A DNA stretch of 56,383 nt, from positions 1-56,383 of the forward strand of contig NZ_MDEE01000033.1 of the NCBI RefSeq assembly GCF_002939865.1, given 5' to 3'. Both the position numbers and the translations under genes were made by a program. How positions within the stretch are numbered: the first letter of the stretch is position 1; each line of letters opens with the position of its first letter. The notes beneath the pieces were generated by a model. The model saw only the letters and a list, made by a program, of their open reading frames with translations. It did not search any database and was not told the origin of the DNA. The DNA is from Xanthomonas dyei. Its GTDB lineage: Bacteria; Pseudomonadota; Gammaproteobacteria; Xanthomonadales; Xanthomonadaceae. Shown one piece after another: positions 28,552-38,665 of this stretch.

Positions 28552-30303
28552 ATGCGTACCCACTTCTGCGGCCTGGTCGACGAGACCATGATCGGCCAAA
28601 CCGTCACTCTCGCCGGCTGGACCGACGTGGCCCGCAACCTGGGCGGGGTCTGCTTCATCGACCTGCGCGACCACGAAGGCATCGTGCAGGTGACCGTGGA
28701 ACCGGAGAACGCCGAGGTGTTCCCGGTGGCCGCCAGCCTGGGCTACGAAGACGTGCTGCAGGTCGAAGGCGTGGTGCGTGCGCGGCATGCGGTCAACGAC
28801 AAGCTGCGCAGCGGCAAGGTCGAAGTGATCGCCACCCGCATCAGCATCCTCAACAAGGCGGCGCCGCTGCCGTTCCATGCGCACGAAAATCCGGGCGAAG
28901 AAACCCGCCTGAAGTACCGCTATCTGGACCTGCGCCGTCCGGAAATGCAGCGCATGCAGCGCACCCGCATCAAGCTGGTGCAGGCGCTGCGCCGCCATCT
29001 GGACGCGCGCGATTTCCTGGACATCGAAACCCCGATCCTGACCAAGGCCACCCCGGAAGGCGCACGCGACTTCCTGGTGCCGGCGCGCATGCATCCGGGC
29101 GAGTTCTACGCCTTGCCGCAGAGCCCGCAGCTGTTCAAGCAGATTTTGATGGTGGCCGGCTTCGACCGTTACTACCAGATCGCGCGCTGCTTCCGCGACG
29201 AAGCGCTGCGCGCCGATCGCCAGCTGGAATTCACCCAGCTCGATATGGAATTCGCTTTCGTGCGCGAGCGCGATGTGCAGGATTTCGTCGAAGACATGAT
29301 CCGCGCCATCTTCAAGGAAGTGGTGGACGTCGAGCTTGCTGCGCAGTTCCCGCGCATGACCTGGGCCGAGGCAATGCGTCGCTATGGCTCGGACAAGCCG
29401 GACCTGCGTATCGCGTTGGAACTGATCGATGTGGCCGAGCTGGTCAAATCCAGCGAGTTCCCAGTGTTCACTGCCGCCGCCAACGATGCCGACGGCCGCG
29501 TGGCCGCGCTGCGCATTCCCGGTGGCGCAGCGCTGTCGCGCAAGCAGATCGACGAGTACGCCGCGCACGCCGCCAAATACGGCGCCAAGGGGCTGGCCTA
29601 CATCAAGCTGTCGGAAACCGGCGAAGTCAGCTCGCCGATCGCCAAGTTCTTTTCCGAAGAAGCGTTTGCCGCGTTGCTCAAGCACGTGGGTGCAAGCAAC
29701 GGCGATATCGTGTTCTTCGGTGCCGGCGGCTACAACACCGTGTCCGACTTCATGGGCGCGCTGCGCCTGAAAGCCGGCAAGGACTTCAAGCTGGTCGCCG
29801 ATACCTGGGCGCCGCTGTGGGTCACCGATTTCCCGATGTTCGAGTGGGACGACGAAGCACAGCGGTGCGTCGCCCTGCATCACCCCTTCACCGCACCGGC
29901 GGTGGACGATATCGCCGACCTGCGCGCCAACGCCCGCACTGCGGTGTCGCGCGGTTATGACATGGTGCTCAACGGCAATGAAATCGGCGGCGGCTCGATC
30001 CGTATCCACCGCCCGGACATGCAGAGCGCGGTGTTCGAGTTGCTCGGCATCGGCGCGGAAGAAGCGCGCGCCAAGTTCGGCTTCCTGCTGGATGCGTTGA
30101 ACTACGGCGCACCGCCGCACGGCGGCATCGCCTTCGGCATCGACCGCATCGCCGCGCTGATGGCCGGCACCGAATCGATCCGCGACGTGATCCCGTTCCC
30201 CAAGACCACCGGCGCGCAGGATCTGATGACCGACGCCCCGTCGCCGATCCCCGCCGATCAGCTGGCCGAAGTGCACGTGCAGGTGCGCCCCAAGCAGGTC
30301 TGA
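28552..30303 (+). CDS. aspS: Aspartyl-tRNA synthetase
   Basis: A 583-residue class II aminoacyl-tRNA synthetase that charges tRNA-Asp. Order: N-terminal OB-fold anticodon-binding domain (residues about 1-105, [18 protein letters not shown]); catalytic core with motif 2 region around [20 protein letters not shown]; bacterial insertion (GAD) domain; and motif 3 [15 protein letters not shown] near the C-terminus. Length is typical of bacterial AspRS. Start ATG at 28552 (MRTHFCG) with GCGGAG upstream; the frame extends upstream without homology. It heads the conserved aspS-yebC-ruv-tol block. Confidence 0.97.
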   Translation: MRTHFCGLVDETMIGQTVTLAGWTDVARNLGGVCFIDLRDHEGIVQVTVEPENAEVFPVAASLGYEDVLQVEGVVRARHAVNDKLRSGKVEVIATRISILNKAAPLPFHAHENPGEETRLKYRYLDLRRPEMQRMQRTRIKLVQALRRHLDARDFLDIETPILTKATPEGARDFLVPARMHPGEFYALPQSPQLFKQILMVAGFDRYYQIARCFRDEALRADRQLEFTQLDMEFAFVRERDVQDFVEDMIRAIFKEVVDVELAAQFPRMTWAEAMRRYGSDKPDLRIALELIDVAELVKSSEFPVFTAAANDADGRVAALRIPGGAALSRKQIDEYAAHAAKYGAKGLAYIKLSETGEVSSPIAKFFSEEAFAALLKHVGASNGDIVFFGAGGYNTVSDFMGALRLKAGKDFKLVADTWAPLWVTDFPMFEWDDEAQRCVALHHPFTAPAVDDIADLRANARTAVSRGYDMVLNGNEIGGGSIRIHRPDMQSAVFELLGIGAEEARAKFGFLLDALNYGAPPHGGIAFGIDRIAALMAGTESIRDVIPFPKTTGAQDLMTDAPSPIPADQLAEVHVQVRPKQV

Positions 30304-30716
30304 CCTGCGCGAGCGGATGGCCATGCGGTGTGCGTGGTCATCTGTACAAGTCGCCCAGCGCAGCTAGCGCTGCGCGCGTTTGTGGAACCGCCAGCGCCTG
30401 GGTCTGATGCGGTGCAGGGTCACGGCCATCCAATCCCCGCCGATCGACCGGCGGCGGGGCGCCTGCAGGTCCGTTTCGAACCGGTCGGCGTTGCGCTAGT
30501 ACATGGCCATGCCTCGCATGTGATGGTTATCTTTCCGACGCGCTGCCGTGTGCAGCAAGCGTCGCGCGCTTTGCCAAAACCATCAGCGCCCACACCGAAT
30601 CCTGCACATGGGTAATCCAAGCACCGCAGATGCTTGCCCGATTCCCGATTCCCCAACTTGCAGAGCCGCCGCCGCATGCGAGAAGCTGCCACGTCCACCC
30701 GGCACGAGAGGCCCGC
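30304..30716. other. Intergenic region between aspS and the GNAT gene
   Basis: 413 bases with no gene recognised. It holds a 7-bp-stem hairpin at 30358-30375 (GCGCAGC/TAGC/GCTGCGC), a possible aspS terminator with only a short T-run, and one arm of the GATTCCC repeat at 30637-30655. Confidence 0.45.
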
Positions 30717-31244
30717 ATGACCCGCATCCGCCGCGCCACGCCGGACGATGCCGAAGCGCTGTCGCTTCTGGCTGCGCAGACGTTTACCGAAACCTTCGGG
30801 CATCTGTATCCGGAAGAAGACCTGCGCGGTTTTCTGCAAGAGACCTATGCGGTGGAGCGTGCGCGTATCGTGCTGGCGCATCCGGACTACGCGATCTGGT
30901 TGCTGGAGCTGGACAACCTGCTGGTTGGCCACGCCGCCGCCGGCCCATGCGGTTTGCCGCACGAGGAGGTGCGCCCCGGCGACCGGGAGCTCAAGCGCCT
31001 GTATCTATTGAAGGACTACCAGAGCAGCGGCTGGGGCAGCCGGCTGTTCGAAACCGCCTTGGAATGGCTCGAGCGCGACGGCCCACACACCTTGTGGATC
31101 GGCGTGTGGTCGGAAAACTTCGGTGCGCAACGCTTCTACGCCCGCTACGGCTTCGAAAAAATCGGCGAATACGATTTCCCGGTGGGCAAGATCGTCGACC
31201 GCGAGTTCATCCTGCGCCGCAAGCCGGTGCTGGCGGCGGACTAA
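30717..31244 (+). CDS. GNAT-family N-acetyltransferase
   Basis: A 175-residue GNAT protein, expected to transfer acetyl from acetyl-CoA to an amine. N-terminal MTRIRRATPDDAEALSLLAA is typical of the fold. The CoA-binding region reads LKRLYLLKDYQSSGWGSRLF, a Q/RxxGxG/A-like motif, and the C-terminal part has FYARYGFEKIGEYDF. The acceptor substrate is unknown. ATG at 30717 with GAGAGG upstream. It lies in an accessory patch between aspS and yebC. Confidence 0.88.
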   Translation: MTRIRRATPDDAEALSLLAAQTFTETFGHLYPEEDLRGFLQETYAVERARIVLAHPDYAIWLLELDNLLVGHAAAGPCGLPHEEVRPGDRELKRLYLLKDYQSSGWGSRLFETALEWLERDGPHTLWIGVWSENFGAQRFYARYGFEKIGEYDFPVGKIVDREFILRRKPVLAAD

Positions 31245-31430
31245 GCGCGACGACCCAAACGACTGCACGCGCATCGGACCAACGCGGCCGGTGCCCTGCA
31301 ATCGGCATGGATCGCTCGGACACGCCGTCTCCCTTGCGCCGTCCACACTCGCCTGGCAGCTGCTCGCTACGGTGTATTCGCCGCTCCAGGCCAGGCCTGC
31401 CTTGCCGTTGCGGCGCGGCAAGGCATTCTG

Positions 31431-31460
31431 TCCTGTCCTGTCCTGTCCTGTCCTGTCCTG
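31431..31460 (+). repeat. Pentanucleotide microsatellite (TCCTG)6
   Basis: Six perfect tandem TCCTG units, preceded by an imperfect unit TTCTG. It lies 127 bases upstream of the proposed start of the alpha/beta-hydrolase gene. The hydrolase reading frame is open through the repeat, so if translation began upstream a change in unit number would shift the frame. Confidence 0.95.
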
Positions 31461-31587
31461 GCGCGGCTGCGCTTGCCGCAAGATCGGCGCAGCGAACCTG
31501 CGATCGCAATCGCGTAGTCGGTGCTGCAGACCCTACGCGCGTCAGACATTCGCCCGACGCTCACCTCTCATCCCGGTACCCACGCCT

Positions 31588-32271
31588 TTGTCCAGCCCAT
31601 CGTCGGCCATCCCTGTCATCCCTCGGCGCAGTCCGCGCAAGCACGCGGCCACCGCCACCGCCACCGCCGATGTGCTGCTGGTGCACGGCATCTGGAATAC
31701 CGCGCACTGGCTGTTGCCGCTCGCGCGCCGGATGCGCGCCGATGGGCTGGCGCCTGCGTTATTCGGCTATGCCAGCGTGCTCGGCGGGCCGGCGCAGGCG
31801 GTGCCGCGCTTGATCGAACGCCTGCGCACCAGCCGCGCGCAATTGCTGGTCTGCCACAGCCTGGGCGGGCTGATGGCCCTGCAGGCCTTGTGCGATGCCC
31901 CCGACCTGCCGGTGCGTCGCGTGGTCTGCCTGGGCTCGCCTCTGTGCGGCAGCGCCGCTGCGCGCGGGCTGGCCCGGCGCGGGGGCGTCTGGGCGATGGG
32001 CCGCAGCGCCGCCCTGCTGCAGCAAGGGTTTGCGCGCTGGGACGGGCCAGCCGAGATCGGCCAGGTCGCCGGGTGCGTGCCGCGCGGGGTCGGCCGCTGG
32101 CTGGCGCCGCTGGCCGCTGGTTCGGACGGTACCGTGACCCTGGCCGAAACCCGTCTGCCCGGGCTACGCGACCACTGCGTGGTGCACGCCAGCCACAGCG
32201 GGCTGTTGCGCTCGCCAGAAGCCGCCCGGCAGGCGCTGGCCTTCCTGCGCAGCGGCCGCTTTGCGTCTTGA
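31588..32271 (+). CDS. Alpha/beta-hydrolase (RBBP9/PGAP1-like esterase); start uncertain
   Basis: A probable esterase of the alpha/beta-hydrolase fold. Recognisable parts are VLLVHGIWNTAHW (oxyanion loop), LLVCHSLGGLMAL (nucleophile Ser in HSLGG), CLGSPLCGSAAARGLARRGG after it, and a C-terminal HASHSGLL supplying the catalytic His. The substrate is unknown. No ATG precedes the domain in this frame after the GNAT gene. TTG at 31588 gives 227 residues; starts further upstream, which would include the TCCTG repeat, cannot be excluded. A short Pro/Ser/Ala/Thr-rich stretch precedes the fold. Confidence 0.7.
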   Translation: MSSPSSAIPVIPRRSPRKHAATATATADVLLVHGIWNTAHWLLPLARRMRADGLAPALFGYASVLGGPAQAVPRLIERLRTSRAQLLVCHSLGGLMALQALCDAPDLPVRRVVCLGSPLCGSAAARGLARRGGVWAMGRSAALLQQGFARWDGPAEIGQVAGCVPRGVGRWLAPLAAGSDGTVTLAETRLPGLRDHCVVHASHSGLLRSPEAARQALAFLRSGRFAS

Positions 32272-32360
32272 ACATCCGCTGGCGGATGTCGCGGCCCCGG
32301 TGAGTGCAAGCAATCAGGTAAAATCCGCGCCCTGTCATCCAAGCCAGTCTGGAATCACCC

Positions 32361-33089
32361 ATGGGTAGAGGCCCCTCGATCGAAGGCCGCAAGAACGCCT
32401 CCGACGCCAAACGCGGCAAGATGTTCACCAAGATCATCCGCGAGATCAGCGTTGCCGCGCGCGCCGGCGGTGGCGATCCGTCCAACAACCCGCGCCTGCG
32501 CACCGCCATGGACAAGGGGCTGTCGGCGAACATGTCCAAGGACGTGATCGAACGCGCCATCAAGAAGGCCACCGGCGAGCTGGAAGGCGTGGAATACGAA
32601 GAAGTGCGCTACGAGGGCTACGCGCCCGGCGGCGTGGCGGTGATCGTGGACTGCCTGACCGACAACCGCGTGCGCACCGTGGCCGACGTGCGCCATGCCT
32701 TCAGCAAATGCGGCGGCAACATGGGCACCGATGGCTCGGTGGCTTTCATGTTCAAGCGCCTGGGCGTGCTCAGCTTCGCCGCCGGTAGCGACGAAGACAC
32801 CCTCACCGACGCGGCCATCGAAGCCGGCGCCGACGATGTGGTGGTGTATCCGGAAGACGGCGCCATCGACGTGCTGACCGCCCCGGATGCCTTCGCTAAG
32901 GTCAAGGACGCCCTGGCTGCCGCCGGCCTGGAGCCGGCCCACGCCGAAATCACCTTCCGCGCCGAAAACGACATCGCCGTCGACGGCGACACTGCCCTGC
33001 AGGTCCGCAAGCTGCTCGACCTGCTCGAAGACCTTGACGACGTGCAGGACGTGTATTCGAACGTCGATCAATCGTCGTTTGGCGCCTAA
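32361..33089 (+). CDS. yebC: YebC/PmpR-family protein
   Basis: A 242-residue YebC/TACO1-family protein. The start [20 protein letters not shown] is near-diagnostic, followed by [19 protein letters not shown] and later the [19 protein letters not shown] segment. Members have been described as DNA-binding regulators (PmpR in Pseudomonas) and as factors easing ribosome stalling. It sits between aspS and ruvC, its conserved place. A TAAAAT at 32319-32324 is a plausible -10 box. The stop codon is followed at once by the GATTCCC-type inverted repeat. Confidence 0.95.
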   Translation: MGRGPSIEGRKNASDAKRGKMFTKIIREISVAARAGGGDPSNNPRLRTAMDKGLSANMSKDVIERAIKKATGELEGVEYEEVRYEGYAPGGVAVIVDCLTDNRVRTVADVRHAFSKCGGNMGTDGSVAFMFKRLGVLSFAAGSDEDTLTDAAIEAGADDVVVYPEDGAIDVLTAPDAFAKVKDALAAAGLEPAHAEITFRAENDIAVDGDTALQVRKLLDLLEDLDDVQDVYSNVDQSSFGA

Positions 33090-33091
33090 GG

Positions 33092-33213
33092 CGCCGGGAA
33101 TCGGGAATGGAGAATCGGGAATCGAAACGGCTGCATCCTGCAGTGCTCGGCAACGTCGAGCACGCCAGTAGGCCGCTTTACCCATTCCCGATTCCCGACT
33201 CCCGATTCCCGGC
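33092..33213. repeat. GGAATCGGGAATCG inverted-repeat element between yebC and ruvC
   Basis: Left arm 33092-33124 is built of GGGAATCGGGAATGG/AGAATCGGGAATCG units. Right arm 33181-33213 is the complementary ATTCCCGATTCCCGACTCCC series. The arms can pair into a long imperfect stem over a loop of about 55 bases. The right arm ends seven bases before the ruvC start codon, so it covers the ribosome binding region. Confidence 0.8.
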
Positions 33214-33219
33214 CCCTCG

Positions 33220-33744
33220 ATGACCCGCATCCTGGGCATCGATCCCGGCTCCCAGCGCACCGGGGTCGGCATCATCGACATCGACGAGGGCGGTCGCAGC
33301 CGGCATGTGCATCACGCACCGCTGGTACTGCTGGGCGAGGGCGATTTTGCGCAGCGGCTCAAGCGCCTGCTACACGGTTTGGGCGAGTTGATCGAGACCT
33401 ACCGGCCGGATGAAGTGGCGATCGAAAAGGTCTTCATGGGCAAAAGTGCCGCTTCGGCGCTCAAGCTCGGCCACGCACGCGGCGCGGCGATCTGCGCGGT
33501 CGTCATGCGCGATCTGCCGGTGCACGAGTACGCTGCCACCGAGATCAAGCTCGCGCTGGTCGGCAAGGGCGGCGCGGACAAGGTGCAGGTGCAGCATATG
33601 GTCGGCATCATGCTCAACCTGAAAGGCAAGCTACAGGCCGACGCCGCCGATGCACTGGCGGTCGCCATCACCCACGCCCACGTCCGCGCCACCGCGCAGC
33701 GTCTGGGCGTCACTACCCAACAGGCCTGGAGCCGCAAGAAATGA
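33220..33744 (+). CDS. ruvC: Holliday junction resolvase RuvC
   Basis: A 174-residue endonuclease that cuts Holliday junctions with RuvAB during recombination. Catalytic acidic residues lie in [11 protein letters not shown] (Asp7), [12 protein letters not shown] (Glu) and the C-terminal [16 protein letters not shown] (two Asp). Length is standard. It starts right after one repeat element and its stop codon overlaps the next, so the gene is bracketed by inverted repeats. Confidence 0.97.
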   Translation: MTRILGIDPGSQRTGVGIIDIDEGGRSRHVHHAPLVLLGEGDFAQRLKRLLHGLGELIETYRPDEVAIEKVFMGKSAASALKLGHARGAAICAVVMRDLPVHEYAATEIKLALVGKGGADKVQVQHMVGIMLNLKGKLQADAADALAVAITHAHVRATAQRLGVTTQQAWSRKK

Positions 33745-33840
33745 GAATCGGGAATCGGGAATCGGGAATCGGAAACGCCGAGAGCGGAGTCCACAACGGC
33801 GCGTGCTGTGTCGATTCCCCATTCCCGATTCCCCAATCCC
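33744..33840. repeat. GGAATCGGGAATCG inverted-repeat element between ruvC and ruvA
   Basis: Left arm 33744-33772 (GAATCGGGAATCGGGAATCG) and right arm 33812-33840 (CGATTCCCCATTCCCGATTC) are complementary, with about 40 bases between. It is the second copy of the family that also lies between yebC and ruvC. The ruvC stop codon overlaps its first base, and the ruvA GTG start follows 22 bases after it. Confidence 0.8.
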
Positions 33841-33862
33841 GGCACCGCAGCGGCGGTGCCGC

Positions 33863-34447
33863 GTGATCGGCCGTCTGCGCGGGATCCTGGCCTACAAGCA
33901 GCCGCCGTGGCTGGTGATCGACGTAGGCGGGGTGGGGTACGAGCTGGAGGCGCCAATGAGCACCTTCTACGATCTGCCCGATGTCGGCCGCGACGTCATC
34001 CTGTTCACCCATTACGCGCAAAAGGAAGACAGCGTCGCGCTGTACGGCTTCCTGCGCGAGGGCGAGCGGCGGCTGTTCCGCGACGTGCAAAAAGTCACCG
34101 GGATCGGCGCCAAGATCGCGCTGGCGGTGCTGTCCGGGGTCAGCGTGGACGAGTTCGCCCGCCTGGTCACCGGCGGCGACATCACCGCGCTCACTCGCAT
34201 TCCGGGCATCGGCAAGAAGACCGCCGAGCGCATGGTGGTCGAGCTGCGCGACCGCGCCGCCGACTTCAGCAGCGGCGCGCCGATCACCGGCCAACTGGGT
34301 CCGGATGCGGTGTCCGAAGCCACGGTCGCCTTGCAGCAACTGGGTTACAAGCCGGCCGAGGCCGCGCGCATGGCACGCGAGGCCGGGGCAGAAGGCGACG
34401 AAGTCGCCACGGTCATTCGCAAGGCACTCCAGGCCGCGCTGCGTTAA
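33863..34447 (+). CDS. ruvA: Holliday junction branch-migration protein RuvA
   Basis: A 194-residue RuvA that binds Holliday junctions and recruits RuvB. Residues 1-62 form the OB fold ([20 protein letters not shown]), followed by two helix-hairpin-helix motifs ([15 protein letters not shown] and [19 protein letters not shown]). The C-terminal RuvB-interacting domain is in the last 50 residues ([19 protein letters not shown]). The start is the GTG at 33863; an ATG start would cut into the OB fold. The frame extends upstream only through the repeat. Confidence 0.96.
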   Translation: MIGRLRGILAYKQPPWLVIDVGGVGYELEAPMSTFYDLPDVGRDVILFTHYAQKEDSVALYGFLREGERRLFRDVQKVTGIGAKIALAVLSGVSVDEFARLVTGGDITALTRIPGIGKKTAERMVVELRDRAADFSSGAPITGQLGPDAVSEATVALQQLGYKPAEAARMAREAGAEGDEVATVIRKALQAALR

Positions 34448-34501
34448 GCGGGCTCGGCCTTTCTCATTCTTCACGCCCTTCAGCGATAACCTGCCCACTC
34501 A

Positions 34502-36409
34502 ATGTCACAGACCTCCACTCCCGCAGCTGGCCACGGCCACGCGCCTGCCAACAGCCATATGGCCTTGGTCATCGGCGCCATCGGCGTCGTCTTCGGCGAT
34601 ATCGGTACCAGTCCGCTGTACACCCTCAAGGAGGCGTTTTCGCCGCACTACGGGTTGACCAGCGATCACGACACCGTGCTGGGCGTGCTGTCGCTGGCGT
34701 TCTGGGCGCTGATGATCACCGTCACGCTCAAGTACGTCACCATCATCATGCGTGCCGACAACGAGGGCGAGGGCGGCATCATGGCGCTGATGGCGCTGAC
34801 CCAGCGCACCCTCAAACAGGGCTCGCGCTCGGCGTACGTGGTCGGCATCCTCGGGATCTTCGGCGCCTCGCTGTTCTTCGGCGACGGCGTGATCACGCCG
34901 GCCATCTCGGTGATGGGTGCGGTGGAAGGCCTGGAAATCGCCGCGCCCAGCCTGCACCCCTTCATCGTGCCGATCACCGTGGTGGTGCTGCTGATCGTGT
35001 TCATGGTGCAGCGCTTCGGCACCGAAACGGTCGGCAAGGTGTTCGGCCCGATCACCTGCCTGTGGTTTTTGTCGCTGGGCGCGATCGGCATCTGGAACAT
35101 CGTCGATGCGCCGGAAGTGATGAAGGCCTTCAACCCGTGGTGGGCGATCCGCTTCTTCATGCAGCACGGCTGGCACGGGGTGTTCATCCTCGGCGCGGTG
35201 GTGCTGGCGGTGACCGGCGGTGAAGCGCTGTATGCGGACATGGGCCATTTCGGCGCGCGTCCGATCCGCCATGGCTGGTACTTCTTCGTGCTGCCGATGC
35301 TGCTGCTCAACTACCTGGGCCAGGGCGCACTGGTGCTCAACCACCCTGCCGCACTGAAAAACCCGTTCTTCGAAGCGGTGCCCAGCTGGGCGCTGTACCC
35401 GATGATCATCCTGGCCACGCTGGCGGCGGTAATCGCCTCGCAGGCGGTGATCACCGGTGCGTATTCGGTGGCCCGCCAGGCCATGCAGCTGGGCTACATC
35501 CCACGCATGCAGATCAAGCACACCTCGCGCACCACCATCGGCCAGATCTACGTGCCCGGCATCAACTGGCTGTTGATGGTGATGGTGATCGCGCTGGTGC
35601 TGATCTTCCGCAGCTCCACCAATCTGGCCGTGGCGTACGGCATCTCGGTCTCGATGACGATGCTGATCGACACCTTGCTGCTGGCCCTGGTGGCGCGGTC
35701 GCTGTGGCCGCGCTGGCGCAACTGGGTGCTGCCGCTGTGCGTGGTGTTCTTCATCATCGAGCTGGCGTTCGTCATCGCCAACGGCGCCAAGCTGCTGCAG
35801 GGCGCGTGGTTCCCGCTGGCGCTGGGCATCGTGGTGTTCACCCTGATGCGTACCTGGCGGCGTGGCCGCGCGCTGCTGCGCGAAGAGATCCGCAAGGACG
35901 GCATCCGCATCGACAGCTTCCTGCCGGGCCTGATGCTGGCGCCGCCGGCGCGCGTGCCGGGCATGGCGGTGTTCCTGACCGCCGACCCGATGGTCGTGCC
36001 GCATGCGCTGATGCACAACCTCAAGCACAACAAGGTGCTGCACGAACGCAACATCTTCCTCAACGTCGACACCTTGCCGATTCCATATGCGCCGGCTGAC
36101 AAGCGCCTGCAGATCGAGTCGATCGGCGACGAGTTCTACCGCGTCTACGTGCGTTTCGGCTTCATGGAAACGCCCGACGTGCCGCTGGCGCTGATGCGCT
36201 CCTGCGACCAGGGCGGCATCCATTTCGACCCGATGGACACCACCTTCTTCGCCAGCCGCGAAACCATCGTGGCCAGCGCCAACCGCGGCATGCCGATCTG
36301 GCGCGACAAGTTGTTCGCGCTGATGCATCGCAATGCCGCGCCGGCCACCGGCTTCTTCCGCATCCCCGGTAACCGCCTGGTCGAGTTGGGCGCGCAAGTG
36401 GAGATCTGA
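34502..36409 (+). CDS. kup: Kup-family potassium transporter
   Basis: A 635-residue inner-membrane K+:H+ symporter of the KUP/HAK/KT family. After a short hydrophilic start come twelve hydrophobic helices beginning [20 protein letters not shown], a family signature. A cytoplasmic C-terminal domain covers roughly the last 180 residues. Length agrees with E. coli Kup. It is placed between ruvA and ruvB, splitting a usually contiguous pair. The next gene starts two bases after its stop. Confidence 0.95.
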   Translation: MSQTSTPAAGHGHAPANSHMALVIGAIGVVFGDIGTSPLYTLKEAFSPHYGLTSDHDTVLGVLSLAFWALMITVTLKYVTIIMRADNEGEGGIMALMALTQRTLKQGSRSAYVVGILGIFGASLFFGDGVITPAISVMGAVEGLEIAAPSLHPFIVPITVVVLLIVFMVQRFGTETVGKVFGPITCLWFLSLGAIGIWNIVDAPEVMKAFNPWWAIRFFMQHGWHGVFILGAVVLAVTGGEALYADMGHFGARPIRHGWYFFVLPMLLLNYLGQGALVLNHPAALKNPFFEAVPSWALYPMIILATLAAVIASQAVITGAYSVARQAMQLGYIPRMQIKHTSRTTIGQIYVPGINWLLMVMVIALVLIFRSSTNLAVAYGISVSMTMLIDTLLLALVARSLWPRWRNWVLPLCVVFFIIELAFVIANGAKLLQGAWFPLALGIVVFTLMRTWRRGRALLREEIRKDGIRIDSFLPGLMLAPPARVPGMAVFLTADPMVVPHALMHNLKHNKVLHERNIFLNVDTLPIPYAPADKRLQIESIGDEFYRVYVRFGFMETPDVPLALMRSCDQGGIHFDPMDTTFFASRETIVASANRGMPIWRDKLFALMHRNAAPATGFFRIPGNRLVELGAQVEI

Positions 36410-36411
36410 GC

Positions 36412-37533
36412 GTGGCTGGTCTGCAGTGGATGGTCTACGGCCGCTCGCCGAGCCTGGACACCTTCTGGGACGAAGCGCTGAATCTCGGGCGTGCACCGGC
36501 GAGCGAGGCTGGCATTGCCGCCGCGCAAGCGCGGCTCGAGGTGCATCTGCCGACGTGGCTACGCACGTTGTATGCGCGCTATGACGGTGGCGCGGTGCAG
36601 ATGGCGCGGGGACGGTCGCTGCAGCAGCCGGACGACTGGCTCACCGCCGAATGGTTGATTCCGCGCGCGCGCCTGCTTGGCAGCACGGAGCTGTTTTCCT
36701 TCGCCGAGGTACGCGCTCGTGAGGAGTACCGCGACGATGCGTTTGCCGGTCTGGCCGCTGGTGGCGACGACCGCCGCCTGATCGTCATCGCCGCCGACCA
36801 CCGCTCACCCAGCCGGGCCTTGTGTCTGGATGATTCCGTACCCGGCGCCGAGCCCACTCTCGTCTATGTCGACGCCGGTGCAAACCGCCGGCTGATCGTG
36901 TTCGATAACGTGGACGCTTTGCTGTCGCAGCTGGTCGATGTCGTGTACTGGTCGCCGGCATTGCAGGCCAAGCACGATGAGAACGAGCTGGTGCAATGGC
37001 AGCCTCAGCCGCCGGCATTGCGCACCTTCTGGAGCGGCCCCGGGCATTGGAACGACACCGCAGCGGCCGCAGATGCCGGTGCGCTGGCCGCTGCCGAAAC
37101 GCGGCTGGGCGTGCGCTTGCCGGCGTTGTTCAAGCGCCTGTACAGCGTCCAGGACGGCGGCGACACGGGCTGGTGCTGGGTGCCGCGCACGCGCTTTGCT
37201 TCCGCGCATTACGTGGATTGGGAATGCGTGCTGGTGGATCGTTATCTATCGCCGCTTGCGCAGATCGGCAGCGTGCTGGACCTGGCCGCGGCCTTCGAAG
37301 ACCCGGACGACTTCAGTGCGGCGGCGTGCCTGCATGCCGGCCTGGACCAGGTGCTGGTGCTGTCGTGCCACACCATCGATTGCCTGCTGTGCCTGGACTA
37401 TCGCGCGCGCGGCCCGCAGTGCGAGCCGGAAGTCGTCTATTTCGAAAACTGGGAGGGGCTGGTCCCGACCTGGCGCGCGCCCAGCTTCGATGCGTTCTTC
37501 AGCGTGCTGCGGCAGGCCGATCTTGATTTGTAG
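36412..37533 (+). CDS. Protein with two SMI1/KNR4 (SUKH) domains
   Basis: A 373-residue soluble protein with two SUKH-like halves. The first has AAQARLEVHLPTWLRTLYAR then YDGGAV; the second has AAAETRLGVRLPALFKRLYS then VQDGGD, the hallmark helix of the superfamily. SUKH proteins often act as immunity proteins against polymorphic toxins, but stand-alone members of unknown role are common and no toxin gene is adjacent. The GTG at 36412 has GGAG upstream and lies two bases after the kup stop, so coupling to kup is likely; ATG at 36430 is an alternative. Confidence 0.75.
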   Translation: MAGLQWMVYGRSPSLDTFWDEALNLGRAPASEAGIAAAQARLEVHLPTWLRTLYARYDGGAVQMARGRSLQQPDDWLTAEWLIPRARLLGSTELFSFAEVRAREEYRDDAFAGLAAGGDDRRLIVIAADHRSPSRALCLDDSVPGAEPTLVYVDAGANRRLIVFDNVDALLSQLVDVVYWSPALQAKHDENELVQWQPQPPALRTFWSGPGHWNDTAAAADAGALAAAETRLGVRLPALFKRLYSVQDGGDTGWCWVPRTRFASAHYVDWECVLVDRYLSPLAQIGSVLDLAAAFEDPDDFSAAACLHAGLDQVLVLSCHTIDCLLCLDYRARGPQCEPEVVYFENWEGLVPTWRAPSFDAFFSVLRQADLDL

Positions 37534-37572
37534 AGGCTGCGCCGCCCGCGCGCGGCATGCGAAGATGGCGGG

Positions 37573-38613
37573 ATGACCGAACAGCGCATCATCGCCAGCA
37601 GCGCCACCCGCGAAGACGATGCCGCCGATGCGAGCATCCGCCCCAAACGTTTGGCCGATTACCTCGGCCAGCAGCCGGTGCGCGAGCAGATGGACATCTA
37701 CATCCAGGCCGCCAAGGCGCGCGGTGAGGCGATGGATCACGTGCTGATCTTCGGCCCGCCTGGCCTGGGCAAGACCACCCTCAGCCACGTCATTGCCAAT
37801 GAGCTGGGCGTCAACCTGCGCTCCACCTCCGGGCCGGTGATCGAAAAGGCCGGCGATCTGGCCGCGCTGCTGACCAACCTGCAGCCGCACGACGTGTTGT
37901 TCATCGACGAAATCCATCGGCTGTCGCCCGTGGTGGAAGAAGTGCTGTACCCGGCGATGGAAGATTTCCAGATCGACATCATGATCGGCGACGGCCCGGC
38001 CGCACGCTCGATCAAGATCGATCTGCCGCCGTTCACGCTGATTGGCGCCACCACCCGCGCCGGCCTGCTGACCGCGCCGTTGCGCGACCGCTTCGGCATC
38101 GTGCAGCGGCTGGAGTTCTATTCGCCGGCAGAGCTCACCCGCATCGTGATCCGCTCGGCCGCGATTCTGGGCATCGACTGCACGCCCGACGGCGCCGCCG
38201 AGATCGCGCGTCGCGCACGTGGCACCCCGCGTATCGCCAACCGGCTGCTGCGCCGCGTGCGCGATTTCGCCCAGGTCAAGGCCGCCGGCCATATCGATCT
38301 GCCGGTGGCGCAGGCGGCCATGCAGATGCTCAAGGTCGACCCGGAAGGCTTCGACGAGCTGGATCGCCGCATGTTGCGCACCATCGTCGAACATTTCGAC
38401 GGCGGCCCGGTGGGCGTGGAATCCTTGGCCGCCTCGTTGTCGGAAGAGCGCGGCACGCTGGAAGACGTGATCGAGCCTTACCTGATCCAGCAGGGTTTTC
38501 TGATCCGCACCGCGCGCGGCCGCATGGTCACCACCAAGGCCTATCTGCACCTGGGCCTGAAGCCGCCGCGCGACCGCGCACCAGCCATCGGCGAGCCGGG
38601 AGACCTGTTCTGA
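37573..38613 (+). CDS. ruvB: Holliday junction branch-migration helicase RuvB
   Basis: A 346-residue AAA+ motor driving branch migration with RuvA. Walker A is [10 protein letters not shown], Walker [10 protein letters not shown], sensor 1 near [20 protein letters not shown] (which includes the Arg finger region), and a C-terminal winged helix ([15 protein letters not shown]) binds DNA. Length is typical. It follows the SUKH gene by 39 bases. Confidence 0.97.
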   Translation: MTEQRIIASSATREDDAADASIRPKRLADYLGQQPVREQMDIYIQAAKARGEAMDHVLIFGPPGLGKTTLSHVIANELGVNLRSTSGPVIEKAGDLAALLTNLQPHDVLFIDEIHRLSPVVEEVLYPAMEDFQIDIMIGDGPAARSIKIDLPPFTLIGATTRAGLLTAPLRDRFGIVQRLEFYSPAELTRIVIRSAAILGIDCTPDGAAEIARRARGTPRIANRLLRRVRDFAQVKAAGHIDLPVAQAAMQMLKVDPEGFDELDRRMLRTIVEHFDGGPVGVESLAASLSEERGTLEDVIEPYLIQQGFLIRTARGRMVTTKAYLHLGLKPPRDRAPAIGEPGDLF

Positions 38614-38665
38614 TGACGCTCCGCTTGTCGCTCGCCCGGGCCGTCTCGATCAACAATCCGTCCCC

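Noticed and set aside
28537..30324. 595-codon frame antisense to aspS
   Set aside because: Shadow of the AspRS codons; no recognisable family.
34505..36496. 663-codon frame antisense to kup
   Set aside because: Extremely His/Gln/Arg-rich, a typical mirror of hydrophobic membrane-protein codons.
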